Shown here: in pieces, positions 10,359 through 20,520 of the stretch
How the letters are laid out: every line of letters starts with the position of its first letter
How positions within the stretch are numbered: position 1 is the stretch's first letter
NCBI RefSeq assembly: GCF_020520425.1
Contig: NC_079489.1
Location: 19,120,001 to 19,184,000 of the forward strand
Reading direction: 5' to 3'
Source: Spinacia oleracea
Taxonomy: Eukaryota > Streptophyta > Magnoliopsida > Caryophyllales > Amaranthaceae
DNA length: 64,000 nt
Notes under the pieces: generated by a model
The model's input: only the letters and a program-made list of their open reading frames with translations
Database searches by the model: none
Told to the model about the DNA's origin: nothing
Position numbers and translations under genes: made by a program

Positions 10359-10952
10359 GTAACAGTTGCTGGGGGAGGGGAATATGAAGTGAAAGAGGGG
10401 GCTGTCAAATACCCTATTAAGTTTGATGCAAGGACTTGTGGTTGTGGAGTATGGCAAATATCTGGCATACCTTGCAGACATGGCCTTAGGGTTATTTACC
10501 ACCAAAGACTTGAGGCTACTGATTTTGTGTCTCACTACTTCAAAGGGCAAGCATACAAGTTAACTTACTCAGAGCACATACACCCCATGCCTGACCCAAC
10601 CCAATGGCCTTCTTTTGACCTTCCTATTATCCTCCCACCACCCATGAAGAGAGCATCAGGTAGACCCCCTAACCTGAGAAAAAGAGGTAAACATGATCCA
10701 AAAAGGGGAAAGAGAAATAGCACTGTGAGGTGTGGTAAGTGCAAGGAGGTGGGACACAATGCAAGGACATGCAGAGGTGGGGCCACTGCAAAGCAAAAGA
10801 AGGCTGCTGCTGCTGCTGCTGCTGGTGCTTTTGGTTCTGCTGGTGCAGCTGGTTCTGGTGCAGCTGGTTTACAGCAAGGGGGAGATCAAGGTGCTTCCAG
10901 TTCACAGCAACAACGTAATGCATCAAGTAAGGGAAAAAGGAAGCGTACTTGA
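10359..10952 (+). pseudogene. MULE transposase, C-terminal remnant (SWIM + CCHC zinc fingers)
   Basis: The reading frame extends back into the TIR (to 10293), but similarity to MuDR-type transposases begins only about residue 23 of that frame, so the start is not natural. The SWIM zinc finger is C49-G-C51…C61-R-H63, which in MULE transposases binds DNA and follows the catalytic domain. A CCHC zinc knuckle follows at C147-x2-C150-x4-H155-x4-C160. The tail is basic, then Ala/Gly/Gln-rich (residues ~168-205), and the frame closes with a TGA. The N-terminal DNA-binding and DDE catalytic regions are absent, so it cannot transpose. Internal deletion is the likely cause. Whether this stub is translated is unknown. 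Confidence 0.8.
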
Positions 10953-11121
10953 TTTTGTGATTTATGCATAACTTTTTGCTAAACTTATCATGTATATCTT
11001 TTGCCAATGGGAGCAAGTTTTTGTAGAGCTACACTTAAAGTTTTTGCGTGTCGGGGGCACACTTTTGTAAAGCTACTTAATTCGGAAATGAAATATCATA
11101 TTATTGATGAAATGTCATCAT

Positions 11122-11502
11122 TCACTTTCTCATTACAAATACTAGAATAAAAAACATTACAATGCCAATTTTGATAGTTCCATGCATTAATTTCTTTTGC
11201 TTCTTGAGTTTCTTCTTCATTTGGTGAATTTCTTCATCCAAGCTTCTGTTTTCTTCAATTTCTCCTTCCTTTGTGCTACCTCTGTTGTTTCTGATTGGCA
11301 GTGGTTGCTCAATGCTTCCCTTGCACCACTTGAAGTTGTCACATAAGTCACACTTGTAATATAGTCTTTGAGGATTTTTCATTGTTTCAGAACTTCTTAT
11401 TGCAAAATTTTTCCCACATATGTTGCATGTTTTGTTTGGAACTACAACGTATGAGGATTCATACGTTGTAGAAGAAGATTGGGATTGAGAATATGAGCTC
11501 AT
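11122..11502 (-). CDS. Small GRF-type zinc-finger protein carried by the MULE
   Basis: 126 residues. A Ser-rich N-terminus is followed by a GRF-like zinc finger: C26-x2-C29, then NPQRLYYKC with C51, x2, C54 and FKWC (W59, C60). A charged helix with likely coiled coil spans residues ~83-105 (DEEIHQMKKKLKKQKK). A hydrophobic segment at ~109-124 looks like a single tail-anchor membrane span. In known proteins GRF fingers bind single-stranded nucleic acid; the plant family of short GRF proteins with a C-terminal coiled coil and membrane segment has no settled function. The frame is intact from ATG to stop. A TATA-like CTATTTAAAG lies ~90 bp upstream of the ATG (minus strand, near 11591-11600). 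It is transcribed towards the transposase remnant, an arrangement recalling mudrA/mudrB of maize MuDR. It could be a captured host gene or an element-encoded accessory gene. Confidence 0.65.
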   Translation of the reverse strand: MSSYSQSQSSSTTYESSYVVVPNKTCNICGKNFAIRSSETMKNPQRLYYKCDLCDNFKWCKGSIEQPLPIRNNRGSTKEGEIEENRSLDEEIHQMKKKLKKQKKLMHGTIKIGIVMFFILVFVMRK

Positions 11503-11590
11503 TTGAAGGTGAGTTGGGAATTAGGGAAAATATGAGTTGGTTAAGGGGAAGAACAGAAATTTGTAGTGAAGAGTTGCAGCGGCTCCCCCT

Positions 11591-11600
11591 TTAAATAGAG
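11591..11600 (-). promoter_or_regulatory. TATA-like box for the GRF ORF
   Basis: The minus strand reads CTATTTAAAG, about 90 bp upstream of the ATG at 11502 and next to the right TIR. Position and composition suit a TATA box; transcription is not demonstrated. Confidence 0.35.
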
Positions 11601-11607
11601 AAGGCTT

Positions 11608-11646
11608 ACCAACGGCTAGTTTTTTTTTAAAAAAACTAGCCGTTGG
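11608..11646. repeat. Hairpin at the inner edge of the right TIR
   Basis: CCAACGGCTAGTTTT and its exact inverse AAAACTAGCCGTTGG lie back to back through a short T/A run, so the inner end of the right TIR forms a long perfect foldback. The left TIR has only one arm of it. Confidence 0.8.
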
Positions 11647-11895
11647 TGAGCAGGGGTATCTGGTGAAATTACCATAAAGCACAAGGGCACCTGGTGAAAA
11701 TCTAAAAAACCTCAGGGGTACCTGGTGAAATAAATTACGAGGGTACCTGGTGAAAAAAAGTTTCTAACGGCCACTTAACGACAGGGTTAAGTCATGCGAG
11801 AAAATGAAACCTGAGGGGTACCTGGTAGATTACTGAAACAACGAGGGTACCTGGTGAATTAACTTAAACCTCGGGGGTATTTCATGAAATATCCG
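11633..11895 (-). repeat. MULE right TIR
   Basis: Inverse of 10080-10342, with only a few differences visible by eye. It ends ATATCCG and is followed by the second TSD copy at 11896-11904. Confidence 0.9.
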
Positions 11896-13207
11896 AAATT
11901 TAAATTGATACTAATAGAGACAATGTCCTCTAACGCACTACCAATTAATGAAAACTTGAAAGAATCTTTGTTCAATTTTCTAATCAAGACTTCAAATCGG
12001 AGTCAGACTCCACAATCACGCCGTGAAAGCCATGTTGTTGCGCTTTTGAGACCAAAGAGAGATGCCATAGCTTCAGCTACCAGGGGTACCATCGAGCTCG
12101 GACACCCCTAACAACCGCATACAAAACTTCCCCTTTCCAATTACGAGCCACCGTACCCAAAACAATCCATCCTTCCTCACTGGGAGATGCGTCCATATTG
12201 ATCTTGACTATGTCCGTCAGCAGAGGAACCCAGGCAACACTACTTTGTCTCCTACTAAGGACAACTCCTCCATATATTTTAGCTGTATACGATCCATAAT
12301 CCTCATCCAGCCTCCCCATTATATTGAGAAAAATTCCATCAGGTTCCCACACTCGATCGAAAATCCACTTATTTCGACGACACCAAAGAGACTTGCAGGC
12401 CAAAAACCAAGTACGTTGGCCTAGCTTCCAGTCATGGTTCTCCATCCAAGCCATGAGAGTCTCGCCAAACAACGATAAAGCATTCGCACCAACAACCCCC
12501 TCGCACTGAAAACCATCCCAAAGGGGGCACAATGTACACCATTGGAATGTAGAAAAGGGCATGAGAAGTAGTATCCACCTCCACCCTCACACAAAGGACA
12601 CAATGCATCCTAAAAAATGTGTCTGTTTGGAGGAGATACCTATTGGGAAGAGTATTAGTACAACAACGCCAAATAAAATGTCTAACCTTGGGAGTAATAT
12701 CTGTCTTCCACACATCAATCCAATGCTTCTCCATCAACCCCATTTGATGGGATTTTTCAAGATGGTAGGCCGAGCTTACCTCATACGCACCATGTTTCGA
12801 CAAATCCCATACCATCGAGTCTTTTGGAAATCTCACACTTAGAGGGATAGCTAGAATCAACCTGCATCTCTAGCGTCGAAAATGGGGTCCACTTTCTCAA
12901 CATCCCATAAACAATTGTCTCAATCAACAAGGCCTTCCATGATCGTCACCTCACTCTCATTCCTTGCGGTCGTAGATACTCTGCCAACATCATCCACGAG
13001 CCTAAGGGTCGTTCCAGACATTAATTCTCATCCTATTACCTACTCTCCAAACCAACCCGTCGAGCACAAGAGCTTTGTAGCTCCAAATGCTACACCACGA
13101 ATAGCTAGGACAAATACCAAGGGAAGCTCCAAGAACCTACGAGTACATGAAATATTTTTTCTTGCAGTTCACGAATCACGACTCAACAAAAAAGTTTTCA
13201 TCATTAG
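11896..13207 (-). pseudogene. L1-type LINE ORF2, C-terminal part (part 2 of 3, broken)
   Basis: The minus-strand frames hold, in ORF2 order, a post-RT region, a zf-RVT zinc-binding domain (VWDLSKHGAYEVSSAYHLEK, then DITPKVRHFIWRCCTNTLPN), and an RNase H domain (KINMDASPSEEGW… up to the MULE insertion). The frames shift several times (e.g. about 12430-12560 and above 12860) and stops occur, so it is dead. Plant L1 elements of this kind encode endonuclease, RT and RNase H; only the last third is here. The domain continues to the left of the MULE (9890-10079) and to the right of the solo LTR (15283-15480). 13203-13207 is one copy of the ATTAG TSD. Confidence 0.8.
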
Positions 13208-15277
13208 TGATGTGCTTGTAATTTGTACATATTTAGGAGTCAATTATGATTTCATATTAGCGTAGTCTAGTTGCATATAGTTGCATTTAGAGAAAATCTT
13301 ATTCCTTTGTATTTTTTGCTTGTTTTCTATGGAGAGATCTTCTCTAACTATTTTCAGGTCAACTCAAAGAAACGCATTGGAATAAGGAATCACGCTAATC
13401 CAAAAGATAGAAGATCCACATCCATGAGGAACGAACGTAGCCCCAGGGCTTCCTTGCTTCCCTCTCATCACCATCTTCAAAGTACTTACATGAATGAGGT
13501 CCTAGATAGAAGGCTCACACGAGGTCAATTTCATGGGCCAAGGAAATATTTATGCAAAGGAGAAACACCTTAGATAGCTTGAAGTCGTCGCGGAAGAATT
13601 CGGGAGAGCACTTGCACAAGGGTCAATTTGAACTACCCATAACTCCAGATCTACTCTACATTTTAAGGTGAAGTTGGAGGTGATATGTTATATCAATAAA
13701 TTTCCAACGAGTGGTCACACGCCTTTTTTCGATGAGTGAAAATTGAGATATGATGTTTTTAAGGGAAGTATACATTGCAGGCCGCTGCACGGACCGTGCA
13801 ACTTTCCCAAGGTCGTGCAGGCAGTAGCTCGTAAAAATTGACAGTTGGGGTCGTGCAACTCTTACACAACCTTGCAAGATTTTATGAACCCCGTACAATA
13901 TCTGACGACAACCCTAAATTTTGGGCACATGTTCCCCTTAGTATAATAGAAGCTACCCTTTAGTTAACATGTGTGGAGTGTATATTAGACCCAATTATCC
14001 TTCATTGTGTTTTCCTTTGGGGTTAAGACACTCTCACCACTTTATTTATTTCTAGTAGTTCTTAGTTACTTTAGTTTGTCTTTTAGTTTCTGAAATCTTG
14101 GAGCAAGATCTCCTCCTTTAATTCAAGTAGTTTTTTTCGTTTATATGTTTAGTTCTAATTTCTGAAACTTTACTTTATGATTTGTGGTTGAGTTTCTTTA
14201 ACCAATTTGGTATGTTCTTGGTGTTCATCCTCAAGTTCATCTTTTAGGTTGAGTTTCTTGCCCAAAATAGCAAGTCATGTTTACATGTACGATTTCCTTA
14301 GATCTTCTAGGTTTGAGTTCTACCATATGTGAGTAGTTTCCTTAGGCCTAGGGGTTGGGTGACCCCTAGTAGAACTATGGCATAATTCTCTTTCCCTTGG
14401 GATATTTTCGTTTCTATGAATTGTTGTGGTGATTTGGGCTTTTTTCTTAGTAGTATGATCATCGGGGTGCCTACTCAATTTTTTTGTTCCTACACCCCTT
14501 GCGTGACCTTACAGTGGTACATAGGAGGGTCCGGGGGTACTGATAGCCTTGTTTTTATGAGATGTTACTAAGTGGATTCAGAATTCTAGTGGTCACGACC
14601 ATCGGGGCTATGTAGGATTATGTGTTCATCGAAGTTGATATTTACCCTCTTAGTATGAAATGACCATAGTGTCATGCTCAATGTCTTAGGAGTATTCTGA
14701 GTATACGCTGGAAACAAATTACACACTAGAAAGCGTATGCTACACTGTGACCATCGGGTGTCCCGTACTTATTGGGAGCCTAAGCCCCTTTCATGTTTTG
14801 TAGGGTGGATTGAGATGACCATAGTGTTGTGCTTAATGTCTTGGGAGTACTATGACTATCCGCTGGAAGTAGATTACATACTAAGAAGTATGTAGGGTGG
14901 CCCATATTTATAGGGTGCATAGGTTCTTTTCATGTTTCGATTTGTATTGCAATATATAATTGTGACTTGCCACACTTATGCTAGGCAGAATCCCTCTTCC
15001 CTAGTCCTATTCCTTTACCATTGTTCTTTTCATTGTTTGTGCAATTGGTAACAAGTTGTGCAAACAACCCAACAGTTGACTGTTGTTTTAGAGGAAATTG
15101 TGTTAGTAGCTACATGTTCCTTGCTAGTATAGAAAACGTTTGATCTCCGAGAGTTCGACCCCTTACTTACCCCTTGTCTACTACACATTGTGTAGTGCCA
15201 TAGGATTGAGTCAAGTGGAAAAGAAATTGTATCACTTCCGTGTGCTCCTATGATTAACGACTAGTGGAAGCGCATCA
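13208..15277 (+). mobile_element. Solo LTR, Ty3/gypsy Athila-like, 2070 bp
   Basis: It starts TGATGTGCTT and ends AAGCGCATCA (TG...CA with a 10-bp imperfect terminal inverted repeat). It is flanked by ATTAG at 13203-13207 and 15278-15282. No internal retrotransposon sequence, primer-binding site or second LTR is present, so it is a solo LTR left by LTR-LTR recombination. Length and the GCATCA terminus suit Athila-type elements, and the plus orientation is inferred from that. The insertion splits LINE ORF2. Open frames inside (e.g. 13271-13573) resemble nothing and are treated as chance. Confidence 0.8.
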
Positions 15278-15282
15278 ATTAG

Positions 15283-15500
15283 TCTCCAAATCTGCTTGCC
15301 AAAAAGAGAATCATTGAAGACACTTAAGTTCCGAAAGCCCATGCCACCGAGGCATTTTGGTTCGCATAAGTTTTCCCAACTCTTCCGGTGGATCTTCCTC
15401 TTGCTATCTTTTGACCCATCATCAAATGAATTTCTTGGATAAGCGTTACTGGAAACTTGTAAACCCCTATGATGTACTCACTTTCATCTTATTTTAATAA
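15283..15500 (-). pseudogene. L1-type LINE ORF2 fragment (part 3 of 3, 5'-truncated)
   Basis: The minus-strand frame reads DDGSKDSKRKIHRKSWENLC, then LGGMGFRNL and FNDSLFGKQIW, the region just after the reverse-transcriptase domain in plant L1 ORF2. It continues, across the solo LTR, into 13202 and lower. The LINE is 5'-truncated near 15450-15530, as is usual after target-primed reverse transcription. The right MITE half begins shortly after. A degenerate flank match (AATAACAATTT / AATAAGTTCAATTT) may be its TSD, but it is weak. Confidence 0.7.
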
Positions 15501-15536
15501 GTTCAATTTCTCCTCCTAAAACTACGTGCTGATTAA

Positions 15537-15565
15537 AGGTATCTATTTAATAAATACGAAGGGAG
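15537..15565. mobile_element. Stowaway MITE, right terminus (other half at 9683)
   Basis: Inverse of the left end at 9683-9711 with few differences, followed by TA at 15566-15567. It shows that the LINE inserted into a pre-existing MITE. Confidence 0.7.
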
Positions 15566-15567
15566 TA

Positions 15568-15650
15568 CAATTTATAACTAAAATAAATTTTAATAAATTC
15601 AGATAAGATAAATTTGAAAAAATAAGTGAAAATCAGATAAATATAACGCA
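15568..15650. mobile_element. ATAAG-repeat element, copy 3, right part
   Basis: Contains 'tataactaaaataa', AAATTCAGATAAGATAA and the right-end phrase AATAAGTGAAAATCAGATAAATATAAC. It completes the element begun at 9595. Confidence 0.55.
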
Positions 15651-17679
15651 CTTTATATGCCAAAGTCATGTACGGAAAACGTAAAACTCTACGGGTACAA
15701 TTTTTAGAGAACAAAGAAACTGAAGAACTAGATTTTCCATATTATAGAAAACATTTTTTTTATATAAAAATTATTAACCTTAAAAAGCTACTTAAAGTGC
15801 TAAATTAACAATCATCAAATTTGATTGTGACAACTCCAAAAGGAGTATGTTATGATCATATATTGCGAGTTGAAAAGAAAGAATCAACGGATGCTAAAAT
15901 TTGGTTATCACGACCTTGTTTACTAGTCCTATATTGCACGCGATGCGTGCGAGAGTTTATGGAAATTAAACATGGATTATTCCTTGGAACTTTGACGTCT
16001 TTTTAATTATGAGATGAGTGATTCTCTTTGTCGTATTTTTTTATCCCTGTATTTCAACCTTTAGTCTAATGTACATTGATCTTCGTTTTCGTCCATTAGA
16101 AAACTCTAAAACAACACATACGTAATTTCAATTTACTGACATTATTATATCTTCGTTTTTGGGAAATACTGTTATAACCGTATTAATATTATTTCACAAA
16201 TTACTCATAAAACTAATTTTCTCTTCATAACAATATCTATGTTTTTTTTTTGTGAAAATAAAAATATTTATTTTAGAATTCTACTAAATTGTTTTCATAT
16301 GAATGTGCAGGATTAATAATTATGTTTTCATATCCCACAACAGCTATAGACTATCCTGGAATATTTCTCTTTTACTCAAATTATTAAAATCTTGTTGGTA
16401 AGTTTATATTAGTTTCAGTTTTTCTGGTTATTAATTTCTTATGCAACGACATTTTCATGTAACTTCAAGGTCTTCAACCTCTTAATTTATTTTTCAATGT
16501 TTTACACGTTATTTTCTTAATTAATCCCCTGTTCTTATTTAAATAATACAATTATGTAGTCACGTTTGTCAATGCACGATTTCAAACATTAATATCTTCA
16601 ATTATGGATAAGAATAAATTATAAAAGTTGATATATAAGAAATATTCATTGAGGTGAATATAACAAGACCCCACACGACTATGTTTTTTCTTAAGTATAA
16701 ATCACAAAAGGAAGTCAAACGAGCTTGTGTGAATAGTGTCTAAACCCAATTGTGTCATGTAAATAAAAACGGAGGAATTAGAACATAGAAGTGTTATTTA
16801 TTTTTGACATGTTAAAAATTACAAAGTAATCGGCATGAATTATTGGTTGATTGGTATTATTTCCAAATTTTTAGCTTAATTATCAATTGAAGAATAATCA
16901 TTGACGACCATGGACATACTTGTTTGGTATTAGATAAAAAATAATTAAAAGTAAAGATGTATTTGGACTTTGAAAAATGAACGATGTAAGTTGTACATAT
17001 ATATAATCGAATAAGGAAATTAAGTATTATCAGTTGAAAAAAAAAACATTGAACGCATAGGCTATGGTTATGGGCTTGAAATTAACTTTCAGAAGAAAAT
17101 ATATGACTCAATAGTCATTTATTAATTTGTTATTATTAGGGGTATTTAATGTTGTATTCTATAGAATATTATGATTGAAAGAATGTGTAGTATGTATTAC
17201 CCAATTTACTTATTATTTCAATTACAAATTTGCTTGATTGATTTTTCTTGTTTTCAGTATCTATTACTGCCCAATTTATTACACTTATTATTTCCATATC
17301 TAACTTGCTTGATTTAATAATAATTTTCATATCTAACTTATTAAGTTAGTGAGGTTATTATGGTCTATTTCATAGGGGGACATCAAGAGTATAATTACTA
17401 AATTGACCTCAAGAGTTCCCTTATAAAATAGAGATACTCGGTGAAAACTCTATCGTTGAACATATTATAGTAAGGATCATTATGATTTATCACATGATTA
17501 TTTTTAAAAATCTCTACAATTAGTATCGACCCGTTTCTAATTCATAATATTTGCATCAATTTTTAAAATTTATTTATATATTTATTTATAATAGTCACCT
17601 ATTTTCATTTTTGAACAAATTCTCGTAAAAGCTAGACTATTTCACAGATTTCACAATTAGTAAATTGTCAGATCACCAT
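15651..17679. other. Intergenic, AT-rich; no gene recognised
   Basis: A 61-codon open frame at 15821-16006 resembles nothing recognisable and has no supporting context. Scattered MITE-like scraps (for example 'acggaggaattag' near 16770) are too decayed to delimit. Confidence 0.5.
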
Positions 17680-17870
17680 GCCCTATTGTGGCTCACACCT
17701 TTGATCTAGGCACCTCCCAGGCATTTACAGTAGAAGCTTCGGCCTCCATAAAGGTTTGCAACAAGCTATTGCCACAATATCAAACGCCTCTGCATTGAAG
17801 GAGATAACCTTCTCGTCGTTAACAAGGTGAATACTATTTGATCTATCTCATTGGAAGCTTCACAATATAG
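17680..17870 (+). pseudogene. LINE RNase H-like fragment (left part)
   Basis: The plus-strand frames read …GLQQAIATIS… (after one shift), then IEGDNLLVVNKVN, the 'GD' strand of a plant RVT_3/RNase H domain. The domain is cut at 17870 by a TIR element and resumes at 18601. Stops and frame changes show that it is dead. Confidence 0.6.
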
Positions 17871-18600
17871 GCCCTGTTTGGTTAGGAGCTGTTAGTTGTT
17901 AGCTGATAGCTGGTTTGACTAACTGTTAGCTGTTTGCATTAGCTGATTTGACTAGCTGGTTGCATTAGCTGTTTGTGTAAAAGTGTTTGGTAAATTAGCT
18001 GATAGTTGATAGCTGTTTAATATGTAAAATGACCATTAAGGACATTGACATACTTTGTTTCTTATTAATATTAGACAAATATTTTATTGTGTTAATTTTT
18101 TCTCTCTATATTTTTCTAATAAACATTGACAAAATAAATAAATAAATAAACTATTCTTTATTTAATTTTTTAATATATATTTTTCAAATAGATAAATATT
18201 ACTAATGAAATTCTAAGTATGATTGCAATATACTTCAATTGATTCAAAGTACTAATATAAAATTTATTACAACAAAAAACGAATCTAGTAAATATGGTGA
18301 AATGAAAAAGAAAGTGTCAGTAATGTTTTTAGGAGAAAAATATGTAGGGTAACAAGGTTGATAGTGGTTGTAATAATAAGCAATAGTAGGACAAAATAGT
18401 CATTTTCATCCACTTTCTCAAACCTCTAATTGCAAAAAGCTCCTATATTGAGCTTTTTCAAAATTAGCTTTTTCACCCCAAAACTCTCTTCCAATCCTCT
18501 CCTAACCAAACACTCCCAATTAGCTTTTTCTAAAGGTCAAACCTCTAATTCACCCCAAAAAGCTCTTTTTCCCTCAAACCTCTCCTAACCAAACACCCTC
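17871..18600. mobile_element. hAT-like MITE, ~730 bp, inside a LINE fragment
   Basis: The left end GCCCTGTTTGGTTAGGAG and the inverted right end GAGGGTGTTTGGTTAGGAG match. The right end carries a second tandem copy of its terminus about 85 bp inside. Removing it restores the LINE reading frame across the junction (…HN-IV-NYIKHLLRHF…). The flanks share only ATAG rather than a clean 8 bp, so the hAT label rests on the terminus style. Confidence 0.6.
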
Positions 18601-18830
18601 ATAGTCAACTACATCAAGCATCTACTTCGACATTTTGATTTTTGGGAACTTAAACATGTTTATCGCAAAGCTAATAGAGCATCTAATTTGATTGCTAATG
18701 TAGGTCACTAGTTAGCCCTCAATGTGTATTCATACTTGTAATAGTCAGCAACTTCCCCCTATACGCAGTAGTGATTATTTAGGTGTTACCCCTGAGAGAA
18801 ATATGTATTTTTCCTTACCTTTCACACACA
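18601..18830 (+). pseudogene. LINE RNase H-like fragment (right part) and 3' UTR
   Basis: The frame reads NYIKHLLRHFDFWELKHVYR, then KANRASNLIANVGH and a stop: the closing helix and H-x-R-x-x-N motif of the plant LINE RNase H domain. It is followed by a short 3' region ending near a CA/A-rich tract at 18820-18836. Confidence 0.65.
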
Positions 18831-19138
18831 CACAAAAATACCACGCAAGTTCTATAATCATTCGAACTGAGACTATACCTCATCTAGGTCACTTATGAGC
18901 ATCTCAATTCTACCATGGATGTGTCTGGATTCCTCCTTATGTAGCTACTTGAACTCAGCTTTCACTCTTTTCCGTTTAAAAATTAGCACTCTGTATTTGC
19001 TATCTCTTACCATATATTTTAATCAATACGAAGTACAAAAATATGCTTATCTAAAAACACATTAGCCTCAATTTTTAGCTTAAGAATTTAAGCATTTTTG
19101 TTTATGTTATACTCCCGTCAACAAAAAAAAATATATGT

Positions 19139-19343
19139 TATACTCTTTCGTCCCCTTTTGTTTGCCCTATTTGTCATTTTGATCCGTTCCCAAAAAAATG
19201 ATCCATTATTAAAATTGTTACGGGACCACAACTTTTACTCTCACATAAATTATTTTTGGTCTGCTCATTTCTGTCTCCTCTCAAATTCATCCATCCAACT
19301 TTTAATAAAACATTTTTGGGAATGGGGCAAACAATTAAGAGGG
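19139..19343. mobile_element. Decayed Stowaway-type MITE
   Basis: The left end CTCTTTCGTCCCCTTTTGTTTG and the right-end phrase CAAACAATTAAGAGGGC are inverted partners over about 15 bp. The right border is overrun by the next ATAAG element. Confidence 0.45.
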
Positions 19344-19344
19344 C

Positions 19345-19660
19345 ATTCTGTTCGCCTTTAAAAAATAAGTTCCAGGTCCAATAAGTTCAGATAAGTTCCA
19401 AAAAGTTCAGATAAGTTTCAATAAGTTTCTATACTCCGTATTATAATTTTTTATTATTATTTATCATTATTTATATTATTTATCATTATTTATTATTTAT
19501 TATTTATTATTTATTAATTATTAATTATTAATTATTAATTATTAATTATTATTGTTAATATTATTAATAATAAGTTTCAATAAGTTCCAATAAGTTCAGA
19601 TCAGATAAGTTCAGATCAGATAAATTCAGATAAGTTCAGGTCAAATAAGTTGAATAGAGC
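19345..19660. mobile_element. ATAAG-repeat MITE-like element, copy 4
   Basis: The left end TTCTGTTCGCCTTTAAAAAA and the right end (inverse of GTCAAATAAGTTGAATAGAGC) pair weakly. The core is AATAAGTTCAGATAAG-type units with a central (TTATTA)n tract (19448-19575). Confidence 0.5.
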
Positions 19661-19666
19661 ACCTAA

Positions 19667-19965
19667 AAGCAACTCCAATGGTTACAAAATGGATCTGCTC
19701 ACAAAAAAAAGAGCATGTGAGCAGGTAGCCCACCATTGGTACAACAATGACATAAACAGCTGTTAAAACATTGTAGCTATTTTGGGATACATAGCTCAAA
19801 AAATTATAGATAAAATAAATAAATTATTTAAATTAAATATTATAGAGAGCTGCAAAGTATTGTAAACCACCAATGTAATAATTTGTAGTTTTAATTTATT
19901 GTAGTTAGAAATTTGATGTGGTAAACTTAGCCACAACATCTTGTAGCTCACCATTGGAATTGCTC
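19667..19965. mobile_element. Tourist-like (PIF/Harbinger) MITE, 299 bp
   Basis: TIRs AAGCAACTCCAATGGT and (inverted) GAGCAATTCCAATGGT, flanked by TAA at 19664-19666 and 19966-19968. It has no coding capacity. Confidence 0.75.
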
Positions 19966-20285
19966 TAAGAGAACAAATAATAACTTTTTTAAAATACTTG
20001 TATTAAACTATTAATATTCAAATTATATAAATTTATAAACATTTCCCTCAAAAAAAATAATTAAAAACATAGAAATTAATTGTTCGAATACTTTAAACAA
20101 ATAAAAATATAACATTACTTACACTCAATTTATTTAATGATCGTCATTATGACTGAAGGCATGGGGCCGTGGGGCACCCATGTTATAATGTCTCTTGTCC
20201 CGGTTCAAACACACCAAATTTCCGAACCCTAACATTTTGCGCAAAAAAACTGTAAAATTAAGATTGGCATTTCAAAACAAAGTTC

Positions 20286-20520
20286 AAAATCCCGCCTTTG
20301 AGACCGTAAATTTCAAAAACTACCAAAAATGAAAAATTAAGCCCAAAATTTAAGTAAATTCAAATTCAAATCCAAAATTAAGAAAATTTAAACACCAAAA
20401 TTTAGCATGTGGTTTCTGAACTACCGCTATCCATTACTCCCCCACTCGCTATTTGGCCACTTTTTCCCCTTTTTGTTTTTCTCTCTCCTACTTTCTCCAT
20501 ATTCATTGACTAACGGAGCT
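20286..20520 (+). promoter_or_regulatory. Proximal promoter of the POLYCHOME-like gene with E2F-like and MSA-core sites
   Basis: AATCCCGCCTTT at 20289-20300 resembles an E2F/DP site (TTTSSCGC class, either strand). ACTAACGGAG near 20508-20518 holds the AACGG core of the mitosis-specific activator element bound by three-repeat MYBs. Both are known drivers of plant cell-cycle genes, which suits the product. The sites are short and could occur by chance. Confidence 0.35.

Larger units (their letters stand above)
10080..11895. mobile_element. MULE (Mutator-like element), 1816 bp, with ~263-bp TIRs
   Basis: Both ends start CGGATATTTCATGAAATACC and stay inverted-repeat-matched for about 263 bp (10080-10342 and 11633-11895). 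Each TIR is built of repeated phrases around CACCAGGTACCC and CCTGAGGTTT. The 9-bp TSD is perfect. Inside are a 5'-deleted transposase C-terminus on the plus strand (10359-10952) and a GRF-zinc-finger ORF on the minus strand (11122-11502), transcribed towards each other. The element is inserted in the RNase H domain of a LINE, so it is younger than the LINE. The lack of the transposase catalytic domain makes it non-autonomous. Confidence 0.9.

Noticed and set aside
12882..13265. Plus-strand 127-codon frame
   Set aside because: Antisense to the broken LINE ORF2, with its end running into the solo LTR.
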